Numbered from the stretch's first letter, positions 47,288 to 55,932 are shown. The stretch is 64,000 bases of DNA from Deinococcus radiopugnans ATCC 19172 (GCF_006335125.1 NZ_VDMO01000003.1:1-64000), one strand, 5' to 3'. The notes: generated from the letters alone by a model not told the origin. Made by a program: numbers and translations.

Positions 47288-47364
47288 CTCGAATCCATAG
47301 ATTGGGGCTGCAAACATGGCCCTAAACGGGTTGTCCTGCCAGCGATGATGAGCCCAGAGAGTCC
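47288..47364. repeat. 77-bp repeat, right copy, overlapping the intact lysR 3' end
   Basis: Direct repeat of 42469-42545 (9 mismatches, no gaps, same orientation). Its right 43 bp are the last codons of the LysR gene. Recombination between the copies would delete the two-component/LanFEG exporter block that lies between them. Confidence 0.7.
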
Positions 47365-48257
47365 ACCAGGGCCGACGTAAAGGCCCGGATCAGCGGCAAC
47401 CCGGCACGGTGGGGCAGCGCAGCCAGCACCAGCGAGCGGGTCAGCGGTTCAGGCAGGGGTAGCGTCACCAACCCGGCGGGTACCGGCGACAGCGCCAGCC
47501 GGGGCATGAGCGTGATCCCCAGGCCGTGCCGGACCATGCTCAGCGTCACGCTGTCCTGGTCAATCTCGGTGGCCCGGTCCGCCGAAATGCCAAAACGGCC
47601 CAGATACGCCTCGGTGCGCTGAAAGCATCGATCCGATCTGGACGACAGCAGCAGCGGCGCATCAGCCAGTTCCTGCACCGTAACGGGCAGCGTGCCGCGT
47701 GACTCCGGGGCGACAAACAGGTAATCGTCTTGCAGCAGCGGCGTCAGTCGCAGGTCTGCTGCCAAACCGCCCTCGACTTCTAAAAGCGCCATGTCGGTCT
47801 GCCCACTCCGCACCTGCTCTTCCCCGAGCCCAGCCCGTTCCACGTCCAACAGTTTGACCACCACCCCTGGGTGCTGCTGCCGAAAGGCCAGCAGCACGGG
47901 TGGTAACAGATGGGTGGCTGCCGAGCGTATGGATGACACCCGCAGCACCCCAGACAACTTGCTGTCGTCCTGAGCGGCCAGTAACACATCCCCGGCAGCC
48001 TGCACGGCAGCACGAGCGTGGGCCACGGCGCGCAGCCCAGCAGGAGTGGGCAGTGTGCCTCTGGCGCTTCGGCGCAGCAGTGAGCAGCCCGCCAGGTCTT
48101 CGAGTTTGCCCACCGCCTCGCTTAACGATGACTGAGACATATTCAATTCCGCCGCTGCCTCGCCAAAGCCCCCGGCGTCCACCACAGCAATCAAGGCCCG
48201 GAGCTGTGGCAAGGTCGGCTGGGTCAGAGGGCCAGAAATGGACTTCGTGGAGGGCAT
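47322..48257 (-). CDS. LysR-family transcriptional regulator
   Basis: 311 aa. N-terminal winged helix PTLPQLRALIAVVDAGGFGEAAAELNMSQSSLSEAVGKLEDLAG, followed by the two-lobed effector domain (GVLRVSSIRSAATHLLPPVL onwards). ATG 48257 lies 5 nt after TACACT (minus). No obvious divergent partner except a 109-aa unknown gene. Confidence 0.88.
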   Translation of the reverse strand: MPSTKSISGPLTQPTLPQLRALIAVVDAGGFGEAAAELNMSQSSLSEAVGKLEDLAGCSLLRRSARGTLPTPAGLRAVAHARAAVQAAGDVLLAAQDDSKLSGVLRVSSIRSAATHLLPPVLLAFRQQHPGVVVKLLDVERAGLGEEQVRSGQTDMALLEVEGGLAADLRLTPLLQDDYLFVAPESRGTLPVTVQELADAPLLLSSRSDRCFQRTEAYLGRFGISADRATEIDQDSVTLSMVRHGLGITLMPRLALSPVPAGLVTLPLPEPLTRSLVLAALPHRAGLPLIRAFTSALVDSLGSSSLAGQPV

Positions 48258-48386
48258 GTTTCAGTGTAGGGCCGCAGAGTTGCTTGCACTCATCGGGATA
48301 ACCGATGAGTGCTGCCTGTTGTGTGGCACGCAACCGATGTCCAAAGCAGCCTGTGAGGCGCAAGGTGTGGACAGGAGGTTCAGAAA

Positions 48387-48716
48387 ATGACGAACGTTCC
48401 CCACCCCTTCACGGTTCCAGTTCCGCCGATGTTGCGGGATCGCTGGACACCTTCCGTGGGCCCGGAGACCGAGCTGTTCGGCGTTCTCGTCCTGGAAGCA
48501 GTCAAGCCGTCTGAAGATGCAGAGGTGCCTGCCCCCGCCGAGTGGGAGATTCGCGTCTGGCCGGTGGCGCGGCTGGGCGATGTAACGATTGAGGCCCAGC
48601 CCCTGCGGCCCTGGCTCGGTGCGGATGACCTACGCACCGCGCTGCAGGCCGCAGGCTGGACCCCGCTGGGGCCGATACGGGTGCGCCGGGGGCTGGTGGA
48701 AGGCAGTTGCGGTTAA
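48387..48716 (+). CDS. Hypothetical protein, 109 aa
   Basis: 109 aa, soluble. AGGAGGT is placed 7-8 nt before ATG 48387, the best evidence that it is translated. It contains Pro-rich N-terminus, WEIRVWPVARLGDVTIEAQPL and a C-terminal helix-turn (ADDLRTALQAAGWTPLGPIRVRRG) resembling nothing I can name. Divergent from lysR. Confidence 0.5.
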   Translation: MTNVPHPFTVPVPPMLRDRWTPSVGPETELFGVLVLEAVKPSEDAEVPAPAEWEIRVWPVARLGDVTIEAQPLRPWLGADDLRTALQAAGWTPLGPIRVRRGLVEGSCG

Positions 48717-48842
48717 CCACTGCAAGCGCGTCGTTCATCGGCCTATTAAGGGCAACCTCACCCTGCTAGAGATGGGCGGCTAGCGGGCTTCCAGATGGCG
48801 AACACGCACTCGTCGAACGGTTCTACTTTTGCCCCTGGGTCG

Positions 48843-49457
48843 TTAAGGTGTCAAACGGTCAACGGCCCAGCAGTCTTGTTCGAGAACATAGGCGAATCGG
48901 TCGTGCAAACCGTCGGGACGCCCCTGCCAGAATTCCCAGCGGCTCGCGTTCAGCCGGAAGCCGCTCCAGTATTCCGGCCTGGCAACAGCAGTTCCTTCGG
49001 GAAATTGTTGACTGACCTCATCCAGGCGACTGCTCAACTCTTCAAGTTTCATGGGGCGGCTCTGGTGTCCATTGATGTGAGCCGCCACCTGAATTTGATG
49101 CGGCTGTTGATGAAAGGCTGAATCAGCCTGCTCTGGACTCACCCTGGTAACCGTACCTGACGCACGGACCTGCTGACCGAGTTGGGGCCAGTAGAACAAC
49201 ATCTCAGCCCAGGGATTTTCCTCCAGTTCCTGTGCCTTTTGCGAATGTAGATTTGTGTAAAAGGTCAGGCCCTGAGTCGGGTCTCCCCGCAGGTAAACGG
49301 TGCGGACACTGGGGTGGCCTGAAGCATTCGCCGTCGCCAACTGCATGGTGTAAGGCTCGGGCAGCTTAGCTTCGAGCATGGCAGAAAACCAGACCTGAAA
49401 CTGCCTCATGGGATCGGCTTGCCAGCCCTGATCGGTGAACACGGCGTCTTGCATCAT
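48843..49457 (-). CDS. pdxH: Pyridoxamine 5'-phosphate oxidase
   Basis: 204 aa. FMN enzyme that oxidises pyridoxine or pyridoxamine phosphate to pyridoxal phosphate. Visible: N-terminal DPMRQFQVWFSAML, FMN-binding VRTVYLRG and FYTNLHSQKAQEL, LFYWPQLGQQVRASGTV, and the family C-terminus FWQGRPDGLHDRFAY ending W.VDRLTP (canonical RL.P). Two ATGs at 49457/49454 are possible. Ends next to, and shares strand with, the SDR (9 bp gap), so probably an operon. Confidence 0.9.
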   Translation of the reverse strand: MMQDAVFTDQGWQADPMRQFQVWFSAMLEAKLPEPYTMQLATANASGHPSVRTVYLRGDPTQGLTFYTNLHSQKAQELEENPWAEMLFYWPQLGQQVRASGTVTRVSPEQADSAFHQQPHQIQVAAHINGHQSRPMKLEELSSRLDEVSQQFPEGTAVARPEYWSGFRLNASRWEFWQGRPDGLHDRFAYVLEQDCWAVDRLTP

Positions 49458-49466
49458 GAAGGCCCC

Positions 49467-50231
49467 TTAGAGGTGAGCGCCGCCCGTGGCGACGATGGTT
49501 TGACCCGTGATCCAGCGCCCACTGTCCGAAGCCAGGAAGGCCACCACGTCCGCAATATCGTTGGGCTGCGCGACCCGGCCCAGCGCAGCCTGACTCCCGA
49601 CGTACTGCTGCGCTTCAGGATTGTTCTGAAGCCAGTCCGCGTTGATATTGGTGTCCACCACGCCCGGGGCAACGGCATTGACGGTAATGCCTCGCGGCCC
49701 GAGTTGCTGCGCCAGGGTATGGGTTAAGGCGTCAATGGCCGCTTTGCTCATGCCATAAGCCAGCAAGTCGGGGTACGCGATATGGGTTGTGCTTGACGAC
49801 AGATTGACGATTCGCCCACCGTCACTCAGGCGACCCAGGCCATGCTTCAAAATCATGTAGGGAGAACGGGTGTTCACCTGATGCTGACGGTCGAAGTCCT
49901 CATCACTGAGCTGTTCGATCTCACCGCGCCGGGCGATACCCGCGTTGTTCACCAGGACATTGACGGGGTGATTGGCAACTCCGGCGCTCAGGGCCGCTCG
50001 TTCGTAAGCAGCCCAGAACTCGGTGCCTGCGTCAGCGCGGGACAGGTCTGTGTGAAAGACGAAAGCCTGACCCCCCATCTGTTCAATATCGCGCTGGAGC
50101 GCCTGTGTGTTTTCTAGATCGGCCCCGTGATGCAGCGCAACCAGATGGTCACGGCTGAGGCGGTGGGCGATGGCGGAGCCAATGCCACCGCCTGCTCCGG
50201 TAATCACGGCAAGGGTAGAGCGCGTTGTCAT
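49467..50231 (-). CDS. Short-chain dehydrogenase/reductase
   Basis: 254 aa. TGAGGGIGSA cofactor loop, NNAG, catalytic Ser in VNLSSSTTHIAYP and YGMSKAA (Tyr...Lys). AAAGGAG before ATG 50231. Divergent from an Rrf2 regulator with a perfect palindrome between, and followed by pdxH. Similar in full length to the SDR at 40.8-41.6 kb, which is also divergent from a regulator; substrates unknown. Confidence 0.85.
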   Translation of the reverse strand: MTTRSTLAVITGAGGGIGSAIAHRLSRDHLVALHHGADLENTQALQRDIEQMGGQAFVFHTDLSRADAGTEFWAAYERAALSAGVANHPVNVLVNNAGIARRGEIEQLSDEDFDRQHQVNTRSPYMILKHGLGRLSDGGRIVNLSSSTTHIAYPDLLAYGMSKAAIDALTHTLAQQLGPRGITVNAVAPGVVDTNINADWLQNNPEAQQYVGSQAALGRVAQPNDIADVVAFLASDSGRWITGQTIVATGGAHL

Positions 50232-50274
50232 GGATTCTCCTTTCTCTGACACCCAATACCGAATAATTCATCGA

Positions 50275-50292
50275 TATTAGAGATCTCTAATA
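50275..50292. promoter_or_regulatory. Perfect 18-bp palindrome between SDR and Rrf2 genes
   Basis: TATTAGAGATCTCTAATA is perfectly self-complementary, AT-rich, and located 43 bp upstream of the SDR start. The likely ligand is the adjacent Rrf2-type repressor. Confidence 0.6.
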
Positions 50293-50402
50293 CCCATAAA
50301 TCAATGCGGAGCGATTGGAGGTAGAGCGGTGGGGTGCCGCGAGGCACCGCTTTCACCTGGCCGAAGCTAACACGCTCGGTTATGGATAGTCAATGTCCAT
50401 GA

Positions 50403-50408
50403 TAGACT
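50403..50408 (+). promoter_or_regulatory. Leaderless -10 box of the Rrf2 gene
   Basis: TAGACT ends 6 nt before ATG 50415. An ATGGA...TCCAT inverted repeat (50382-50400) lies directly upstream and may bind the same regulator. Confidence 0.5.
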
Positions 50409-50414
50409 TCATGG

Positions 50415-50885
50415 ATGAAGCTCTCGCAGGGAGTCGAATGGTGCCTGCACACTGTGGTTCTGCTCGGCCAGATTCCACAGGGCGGTCCATTGCCGCGTCA
50501 TCTCATCGCGCGCCACCACGGCCTCCCGGACGAATATTTTGCAAAGTATTTGAAACTGCTCGTCAAGGCGGGGGTCCTCTTGGCCTCCACTGGGCCACGC
50601 GGCGGTTACCGGCTGGCCCGGCCAGGAGAACACATCACGGCCTGGGAGGTTGTTGAGGCCATTGAAGGAGATCAGTCATTTTTCCACTGTCAAGAAATTC
50701 GGCAGTGCGGCTCTGGAGCTGCGTCGCCAGAAGAATGTAATGAACCCTGCGCCATTCATCAGATGATGCAGGTTGCTTTTTTGAGTTGGAAAGAACAGTT
50801 GTCACGAACGACTGTTGCTGACCTTGTTGGGCAGGTTCCTGAGCATGTGCGTGACCGAAATCGCCTGGCACTCGTGAACGCTTGA
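50415..50885 (+). CDS. Rrf2-family transcriptional regulator
   Basis: 156 aa. Winged helix MKLSQGVEWCLHTVVLL, LPRHLIARHHGLPDEYFAKYLKLLVKAGVL, STGPRGGYRLARPGEHI. The region FHCQEIRQCGSGAASPEECNEPCAIHQMM has four cysteines, more widely spaced than in the IscR/NsrR C-x5-C-x5-C cluster, so an Fe-S cofactor or thiol sensing is possible but not proven. Probably represses the divergent SDR-pdxH operon. Confidence 0.85.
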   Translation: MKLSQGVEWCLHTVVLLGQIPQGGPLPRHLIARHHGLPDEYFAKYLKLLVKAGVLLASTGPRGGYRLARPGEHITAWEVVEAIEGDQSFFHCQEIRQCGSGAASPEECNEPCAIHQMMQVAFLSWKEQLSRTTVADLVGQVPEHVRDRNRLALVNA

Positions 50886-51023
50886 TCTCTTTCGCCAGAC
50901 ACAGACTGGCTTCGGCTTGAACCAATAAAAAGGTTGCGGGATTCCATCCATCTATCCTCTTTGCTGGCCTATTGATCTTGGTCCAACTTCACCGGTATGG
51001 AGGGCCTGTGGACAACAAGAAAA

Positions 51024-51037
51024 CGGCCCGAAGGCCG
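51024..51037 (-). terminator. Terminator of the SH3/excalibur gene
   Basis: On the minus strand CGGCC-TTCG-GGCCG is a stem with a stable UUCG tetraloop, followed by TTTTCTTGTT. It begins about 54 bp past the stop of the gene ending at 51091. Confidence 0.75.
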
Positions 51038-51090
51038 CTTTGATTCCTCTGAATAAGAGTGACATTCAGCGCCTGTCAAATCCACGCACC

Positions 51091-51492
51091 CTACTCGCAG
51101 GCCACGCCGTCATTGTCCCGATCCAGCCTGGCGCGGTAGCCGGGCTGCCCGGCAGAAATGGGCGCAGCGCCCGCCGCCCGCGCCGCCGCACAGCTGGCGT
51201 AGTACACCGTACTGGGCGCGCGGCTCGGCGCGGTTGGGGCTGCCAACGGAACACTCCGGCTGGTGGCCTGGGTCAGCGATTTGGAGACGTAGCCTCCCTG
51301 ACCCCGGTAGGTAGTACGGCACCACTGCCCCTGGCACGCCACCGTCAGCAGCGTATTTTTGGGAATGGTGGCAAGGATCGGCGCGGATGTACTGGCCGCC
51401 CGGCGCAGATTGACGGGGTTGGTGGTCACGGCGGTGGCCGCCCAGGCCGTCGAGCAGAGGGTCAGGGCCAGCAGGATGGAGGCTTTACGCAT
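51091..51492 (-). CDS. Secreted SH3b-excalibur domain protein
   Basis: 133 aa. Signal peptide (MRKASILLALTLCSTAWA), then a bacterial SH3 domain (PVNLRRAASTSAPILATIPKNTLLTVACQG...GGYVSKSL), a short linker, and an excalibur calcium-binding domain (YYASCAAARAAGAAPISAGQPGYRARLDRDNDGVACE, split here as SCAAARAAG and DRDNDGVACE). Excalibur domains bind calcium through DxDxDGxxCE. Divergent from the DUF3006 gene. Confidence 0.85.
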   Translation of the reverse strand: MRKASILLALTLCSTAWAATAVTTNPVNLRRAASTSAPILATIPKNTLLTVACQGQWCRTTYRGQGGYVSKSLTQATSRSVPLAAPTAPSRAPSTVYYASCAAARAAGAAPISAGQPGYRARLDRDNDGVACE

Positions 51493-51540
51493 GACCTGAG
51501 TGTGACAGCTCTACCTGGTGGAAGTGCGCTACGTTGCGGC

Positions 51541-51822
51541 ATGGCCGAAGAGCGCGAAGAGCTGGGCGTCAGTTACGTCGTCGTCGATGGGATCGAGGGC
51601 CGCATGGCCCGTGTCGAACTGCCGGATGGAGGCACCGAAGACTGGCGGCTGGCCTCCCTGCCTTCAGGCGTACAGGAAGGCGATGTCATCCGAATTGACG
51701 TGCAGGCTGGCGATGTGGAGATCAAGATTGACCACGAGGAGACGGACCGCCGCCACGCCCTGGGACAGCGTCAGCTCGATGCGTTGAATGCGGGAACACC
51801 TGATGGAGATATCAATCTGTGA
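51541..51822 (+). CDS. DUF3006-family protein
   Basis: 93 aa. SYVVVDGIEGRMARVELPDGGTEDW, then LPSGVQEGDVIRIDV, the pattern of DUF3006 (a small beta-barrel domain usually encoded next to ComEC-like metallo-beta-lactamases). Start ATG 51541, 5 nt after TACGTT; the 260-codon in-frame extension is not coding. GTGA overlap with the next gene. Confidence 0.75.
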   Translation: MAEEREELGVSYVVVDGIEGRMARVELPDGGTEDWRLASLPSGVQEGDVIRIDVQAGDVEIKIDHEETDRRHALGQRQLDALNAGTPDGDINL

Positions 51823-52853
51823 AGCGCACCCTGATGCTGGTCGCGCTGCTGGGTGGGAGCGCTGTGGCTCAGGCTGCCCAAACCGGGGTGCTAACCATTC
51901 GTTTTTTAGACGTGGGGCAGGGCGACGCGGTGCTGATCACCGCCCCAGAAGGCCAATCCATGCTCTACGACGGTGGCAGAAGTCAACCCCGCATGCGGAC
52001 GCTGCTCCAGCAGTACGGCGTCAAATCGCTGGCTCTTGTTGCGGCGAGCCATGCCGACGCGGACCACATCACCGGTCTGGTTCCCGCCATCGAGCTGTTC
52101 AAACCGAAGCTGTTCTTGAATAACGGTCTGGCGGCCAACACCAACATCTTCGGCAAGCTCACTGCCACTGCCGCTCGTGTTGGAACGCAGGGCCTCCTCG
52201 CTAGTGGCCGCGTCATCAATCTCGGCAGCGTCAAAGTCACTGTCCTACCTCCGCCTGTTGGGATGCCAAAAAACGATCAGAACCTCAACAGCGTGGGTCT
52301 GCTGATCGAGTACGGCACATTCAAAGCGTTGATGACTGGCGACTCGGAGACGGCGGAGACCCAGGGTTGGCTTAAAGCGTACCCATCCCCTTTCCTTGGC
52401 CCGGTGGATGTCTATAAGAGCATCCACCACGGCGCGGCCAACGGCGACAACCTGCCGTGGCTGACAGCGGTGCGTCCGAAGAACGTGGTGGTGTCGGTGG
52501 GGCCGAACAACTACGGGCATCCCACCGAGAAGGCTTTAGGACTTTACCGGCAGGCGGGGGCCACCATCTGGCGCACCGATCAGCAGGGCACCATCACGGT
52601 CCAGGTGCAACCTGGCGGGGAGTACACCGTCACGGCTGGAAAGGCAGGCACGGGAGCCCCAGTCCGGCCAACCGGGCCTGTTCCAGCCCTACCCAGAACG
52701 GTGCCAGTCCCGGCCCAACCACCCGCCCCTGCGGACACGTCTTACCCAAACTGCGCCGCCGTGCGGGCAGCGGGCAAAGCGCCACTCCTGAGAGGCCAGC
52801 TCGGTTACCGGGCCGGGTTGGACCGCGACGGGGACGGGCGGGCCTGCGAATGA
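51819..52853 (+). CDS. Secreted ComEC-like metallo-beta-lactamase with excalibur domain
   Basis: 344 aa. Signal peptide (MKRTLMLVALLGGSAVAQA), metallo-beta-lactamase core like the ComEC C-terminus: FLDVGQGDAVLI, YDGG, SHADADHITGL (HxDxDH), MTGDSE and SIHHGAANGD. A Pro-rich linker (about 290-310) leads to a C-terminal excalibur domain (YPNCAAVRAAGKAPL, DRDGDGRACE). Secreted nuclease or phosphodiesterase activity on extracellular DNA is likely for this class but untested. Confidence 0.85.
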   Translation: MKRTLMLVALLGGSAVAQAAQTGVLTIRFLDVGQGDAVLITAPEGQSMLYDGGRSQPRMRTLLQQYGVKSLALVAASHADADHITGLVPAIELFKPKLFLNNGLAANTNIFGKLTATAARVGTQGLLASGRVINLGSVKVTVLPPPVGMPKNDQNLNSVGLLIEYGTFKALMTGDSETAETQGWLKAYPSPFLGPVDVYKSIHHGAANGDNLPWLTAVRPKNVVVSVGPNNYGHPTEKALGLYRQAGATIWRTDQQGTITVQVQPGGEYTVTAGKAGTGAPVRPTGPVPALPRTVPVPAQPPAPADTSYPNCAAVRAAGKAPLLRGQLGYRAGLDRDGDGRACE

Positions 52854-52907
52854 AGCTAAGAATCCGGCGTTTTGCAACCTTCCCCGGTGAGCTACGTATG
52901 GACGGTC

Positions 52908-54242
52908 ATGTTTGAACAGGTGTTCGTCCTCTCTTTTACACTTCTGACCCTTTACGTGGCTGCCTATACCTTCGCTGCCCAGCAGGTTGCTCAGCGGTAT
53001 TCGCCCCGCTGGCTGGAAATGATGCGCCGCCCCTACGCCGTTGCCCCTCTCTTTATGCTGTCCCTGGGTGTGGGGGTTGCTGGCTACGCTGTCGTGCATC
53101 AGGCAGAGTGGAAGTCTAGGTCGAGTCAGGTTGAAGCCGACACCCTGGCTTTTGCCATTGGAATGGTGATTCTGGGCGTGGCCGTCGTTTGGATCATGGG
53201 CCTATGGGACAGCCTCTTCGACGTCGAAAGTCCCAGGAATCTTTCTAAGATCTTGGCAAGCGACGATCTGTTGTACGACGTGCTTTATGGCATGTTGGCC
53301 CGGCGGGACCGGGTGCTGTGGTCCAGACTTCTCCGCAAGGCGAGTGAGCGGTTGGAGTGGGTAGAAGCCTTGCATCAATGGCTCAGGGATACGCCGGAAG
53401 CGCTGCGTGAGCCATGGCTGGTTCAGGAAGCCATGAGTGAGTTCAGCCGTGAATTGCAATCTGGGCAGGCCAAAAGCCGCTGGGACGTTCTGCGACTGCT
53501 CATGGACGCTTCTCTCCAGCACGGCGCAGCCGAAGAAGCGCTCGACCGCTTCCAGATGGTCTTGCTCCATCTCAGCGTGTTAAAGGTCTGGGATTCTGCC
53601 CACTGGAACATCATGACGACCCTGGCGGAATTGTTCTGGCGTGACCTGTCTGGGCAGCCCCGCATCTACCTCTCGGAAGGGGTGGGGGAGGAGACGCAGT
53701 ACATGGTGACTTCGCGGCTGGAGAGGCTTTGCGATCTGATGCTCGAAGTAGGAAACGTCAATATTCTCAACCAGTGTATGACAGGCGTCGGCTACTTCGT
53801 CCGAGACGTGGCAGACGACAACGCAGTGACTCTGGCAGACCGTCTGGTGCAAAGGCCAGGGCTGCTGGCGGCGCTGCAAGTTAATGCCCTGCGAGAACTG
53901 CTCAACGGGTTGAACTTCGCACGTCGGGGGCCAACGGCAGCTTATGAAGGGAGTCGCATTGATCGCCAGCGAGTGGTAGATCACATCGTCAATGATGTTC
54001 TGGCCTCCTGCCGTGATCGCCTGGAGAGGCAAATATTTGAGGACCTCGTGCGTACTGGTGGAATGCGGATAGGTGAAGACGGCAATTGGCGCTCAGTGTT
54101 CGGTCAGGAAGCGCAGGGGAGATCACTGCCCTCATCTTCCAGAACTCTTCTCAACTGGATCAAGAAAATCTCTTCAAGACGCGAAAACACCAATGAGCTC
54201 TCTGTTCATAGGGCAACCGTGCTCGAAAAGAGTAGAGATTGA
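52908..54242 (+). CDS. Membrane protein of unknown function
   Basis: 444 aa from ATG 52908 (in-frame starts at 52872 and a GTG are possible). Three predicted helices near residues 7-25, 50-70 and 85-105, then a long soluble, mostly helical cytoplasmic part of about 330 residues. I recognise no domain. Not obviously connected with its neighbours. Confidence 0.6.
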   Translation: MFEQVFVLSFTLLTLYVAAYTFAAQQVAQRYSPRWLEMMRRPYAVAPLFMLSLGVGVAGYAVVHQAEWKSRSSQVEADTLAFAIGMVILGVAVVWIMGLWDSLFDVESPRNLSKILASDDLLYDVLYGMLARRDRVLWSRLLRKASERLEWVEALHQWLRDTPEALREPWLVQEAMSEFSRELQSGQAKSRWDVLRLLMDASLQHGAAEEALDRFQMVLLHLSVLKVWDSAHWNIMTTLAELFWRDLSGQPRIYLSEGVGEETQYMVTSRLERLCDLMLEVGNVNILNQCMTGVGYFVRDVADDNAVTLADRLVQRPGLLAALQVNALRELLNGLNFARRGPTAAYEGSRIDRQRVVDHIVNDVLASCRDRLERQIFEDLVRTGGMRIGEDGNWRSVFGQEAQGRSLPSSSRTLLNWIKKISSRRENTNELSVHRATVLEKSRD

Positions 54243-54605
54243 GACGGCGTACGTTGGGCTAGACAGACGTCGGGCGTTTAGGGTGTTCTTCAGGTGGATG
54301 GGGTGTTCTGGCCGTCGGCAACTTCCTTGCAGGGTGGCTATGAATGGGGAACACACCCCAGCGCACGAGAATAGTGGAGAACGAGATGCTGCGTTTTCTC
54401 GCCAGGCAATCAGTAAGCCAGCGGCATCAAACCCGGCGACGTTTCCAGAGCCGACTGTGGTCAGTTGACCTTAGGCTTCTCAAGGTTTGCGGCGGCAGTT
54501 TGCCAGTTGATGAGGGTGCTGAGTACTGACGCATTCAGCAGAAGGGCTTTTTACTGGCTATGAACGCAGTAGGTTACCACCTGTGATCCTCAATTCGTTC
54601 AGATG
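54243..54605. other. Non-coding stretch before the methyltransferase
   Basis: About 363 bp with only short ORFs that show no family features. GC content begins to fall here towards the defence-type block. Confidence 0.45.
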
Positions 54606-54660
54606 GAGATACCATGGTGCCAATCTATCCACCATGGTGGTAGAGTGGATACCATGGTGA
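54606..54660 (+). promoter_or_regulatory. Three ACCATGGTG sites at 20-bp steps over the methyltransferase promoter
   Basis: ACCATGGTG occurs at 54611-54619, 54631-54639 and 54651-54659, an exact 20-bp period (about two helical turns, same DNA face). A TAGAGT -10 box (54641-54646) ends 7 nt before ATG 54654, which lies inside the third site. TATCCAC/GTGGATA arms flank the middle site. The array looks like a cooperative operator that shuts off the methyltransferase. The ligand is unidentified; the methyltransferase itself or the SIR2 operon's small protein are candidates. Confidence 0.6.
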
Positions 54661-55925
54661 TGAGCATCGATCAGGACAGACCACAGGTTCACGAGAGAGG
54701 CTTGAATGGACCAACTAGATCAGAGCCCTTTAACCGATGGTTCCGGTACCCCGCAGGTTTTTCCAGGGGAGCGCTCGTGGCCTGTTTTGATGCGGTTCCT
54801 ATCCAGCGCGGCAAGGCAATAGCTGACCCCTTCGCCGGGGTAGCCACTGCTGGAGTACACATCGTGAAGCGGCACTCCAGTTTTCGTGGTATCGAAGCCC
54901 ATCCTTTGATTGCTGAACTCTCGTCACTCAAGTTCAAGCCTGTCGACCAGCTTGACGGTCTTCAGAAGTACGGGGTGCATCTTTTAAGCGCGATGACTAT
55001 GGCTGACATTGCATCGGAACATCCAATGGTCTTGAGATGTTTTGATGAAGTGACATTAAGTTTTCTTGCTGGTTTAAGAGACGAAATTGAGTCTGAGCCA
55101 ACCCATCCTTACTACAAGCTGGCACGGTGGGCGTTATTAGCCACCTTGCGAGATACCGCCAGCGTGGGCGTCGGGTGGCCCTATCAGCGTCCTGGTGTTC
55201 AAAAAAATCCCCGCGTGAAGTCACCCAGTTCAAGATTTATCATGCGTTTGACACATATGGCTGAGGATTTATCCAGTATGAGCGGTGATGTGGACGGTTC
55301 TGTCGTACACGGAGATTCTAGGCTTGCAGAGGCTTGGGCCAACGGGCTGGACGGACAAAAAGCAGATGGAGTCATCTCATCACCACCGTACTTGAATAAC
55401 TTCGATTATGCGGATGCAACGAGATTAGAACTCTATTTTCTTCGATATGCGAAGAGCTGGAAAGAAATGACTAATACGGTGCGTTCAAGCATGATGATTG
55501 CGACTACTCAGCAGACGAGTGGTCTGAGCGGCGTTCGACTAGAAGAGGATTTGCAAAATATTAAACCTATTCACTCAGATATCAATTTTATTGTTGAAAA
55601 GTTAGTTATAGAGCGCAAAAAGAGAGCTAAGGGGAAAGAGTATGATAGATTAGTTTATCAATACTTCAATGACATGAGCCTGATACTCGAAAATATGGCG
55701 ATGAATGTTATTTCTGGTGGGAAAGTGGCTTTGGTTATAGGTGATAGCGCACCTTATGGAGTATATGTAGATACCCCAAAGCTGATTGCAATGTTGGCAT
55801 CTCAGTACGGTTTTAGATTGAATAACGATCAAACGCTTAGATTACGTGGTGAACGTTGGACAGGAATCCAAACGCGACACAGTCACACTTTGTCTGAGCG
55901 ACTTATTGTATTAACAGCACCTTAG
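54654..55925 (+). CDS. DNA N6-adenine/N4-cytosine methyltransferase
   Basis: 423 aa. S-adenosylmethionine site DPFAGVATAG (about 58-67, the DPFxGxGT motif with Ala for Gly) and catalytic SSPPYLNNFDYAD (about 240-252; SPPY is motif IV of amino-methyltransferases). The order, motif I before IV, and the N-terminal FNRWFRYPAGFS segment are typical of solitary or defence-linked enzymes. It is AT-rich and ends 7 bp from the SIR2 gene that runs the other way. It may mark host DNA for the facing operon. Confidence 0.8.
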   Translation: MVMSIDQDRPQVHERGLNGPTRSEPFNRWFRYPAGFSRGALVACFDAVPIQRGKAIADPFAGVATAGVHIVKRHSSFRGIEAHPLIAELSSLKFKPVDQLDGLQKYGVHLLSAMTMADIASEHPMVLRCFDEVTLSFLAGLRDEIESEPTHPYYKLARWALLATLRDTASVGVGWPYQRPGVQKNPRVKSPSSRFIMRLTHMAEDLSSMSGDVDGSVVHGDSRLAEAWANGLDGQKADGVISSPPYLNNFDYADATRLELYFLRYAKSWKEMTNTVRSSMMIATTQQTSGLSGVRLEEDLQNIKPIHSDINFIVEKLVIERKKRAKGKEYDRLVYQYFNDMSLILENMAMNVISGGKVALVIGDSAPYGVYVDTPKLIAMLASQYGFRLNNDQTLRLRGERWTGIQTRHSHTLSERLIVLTAP

Positions 55926-55932
55926 CTTATTG

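Noticed and set aside
47030..47317. Functional site-specific recombinase
   Set aside because: Only the DNA-binding tail remains; the catalytic serine domain is missing.
54073..54529. Short ORFs in the gap before the methyltransferase
   Set aside because: No start signals or family features; treated as non-coding.
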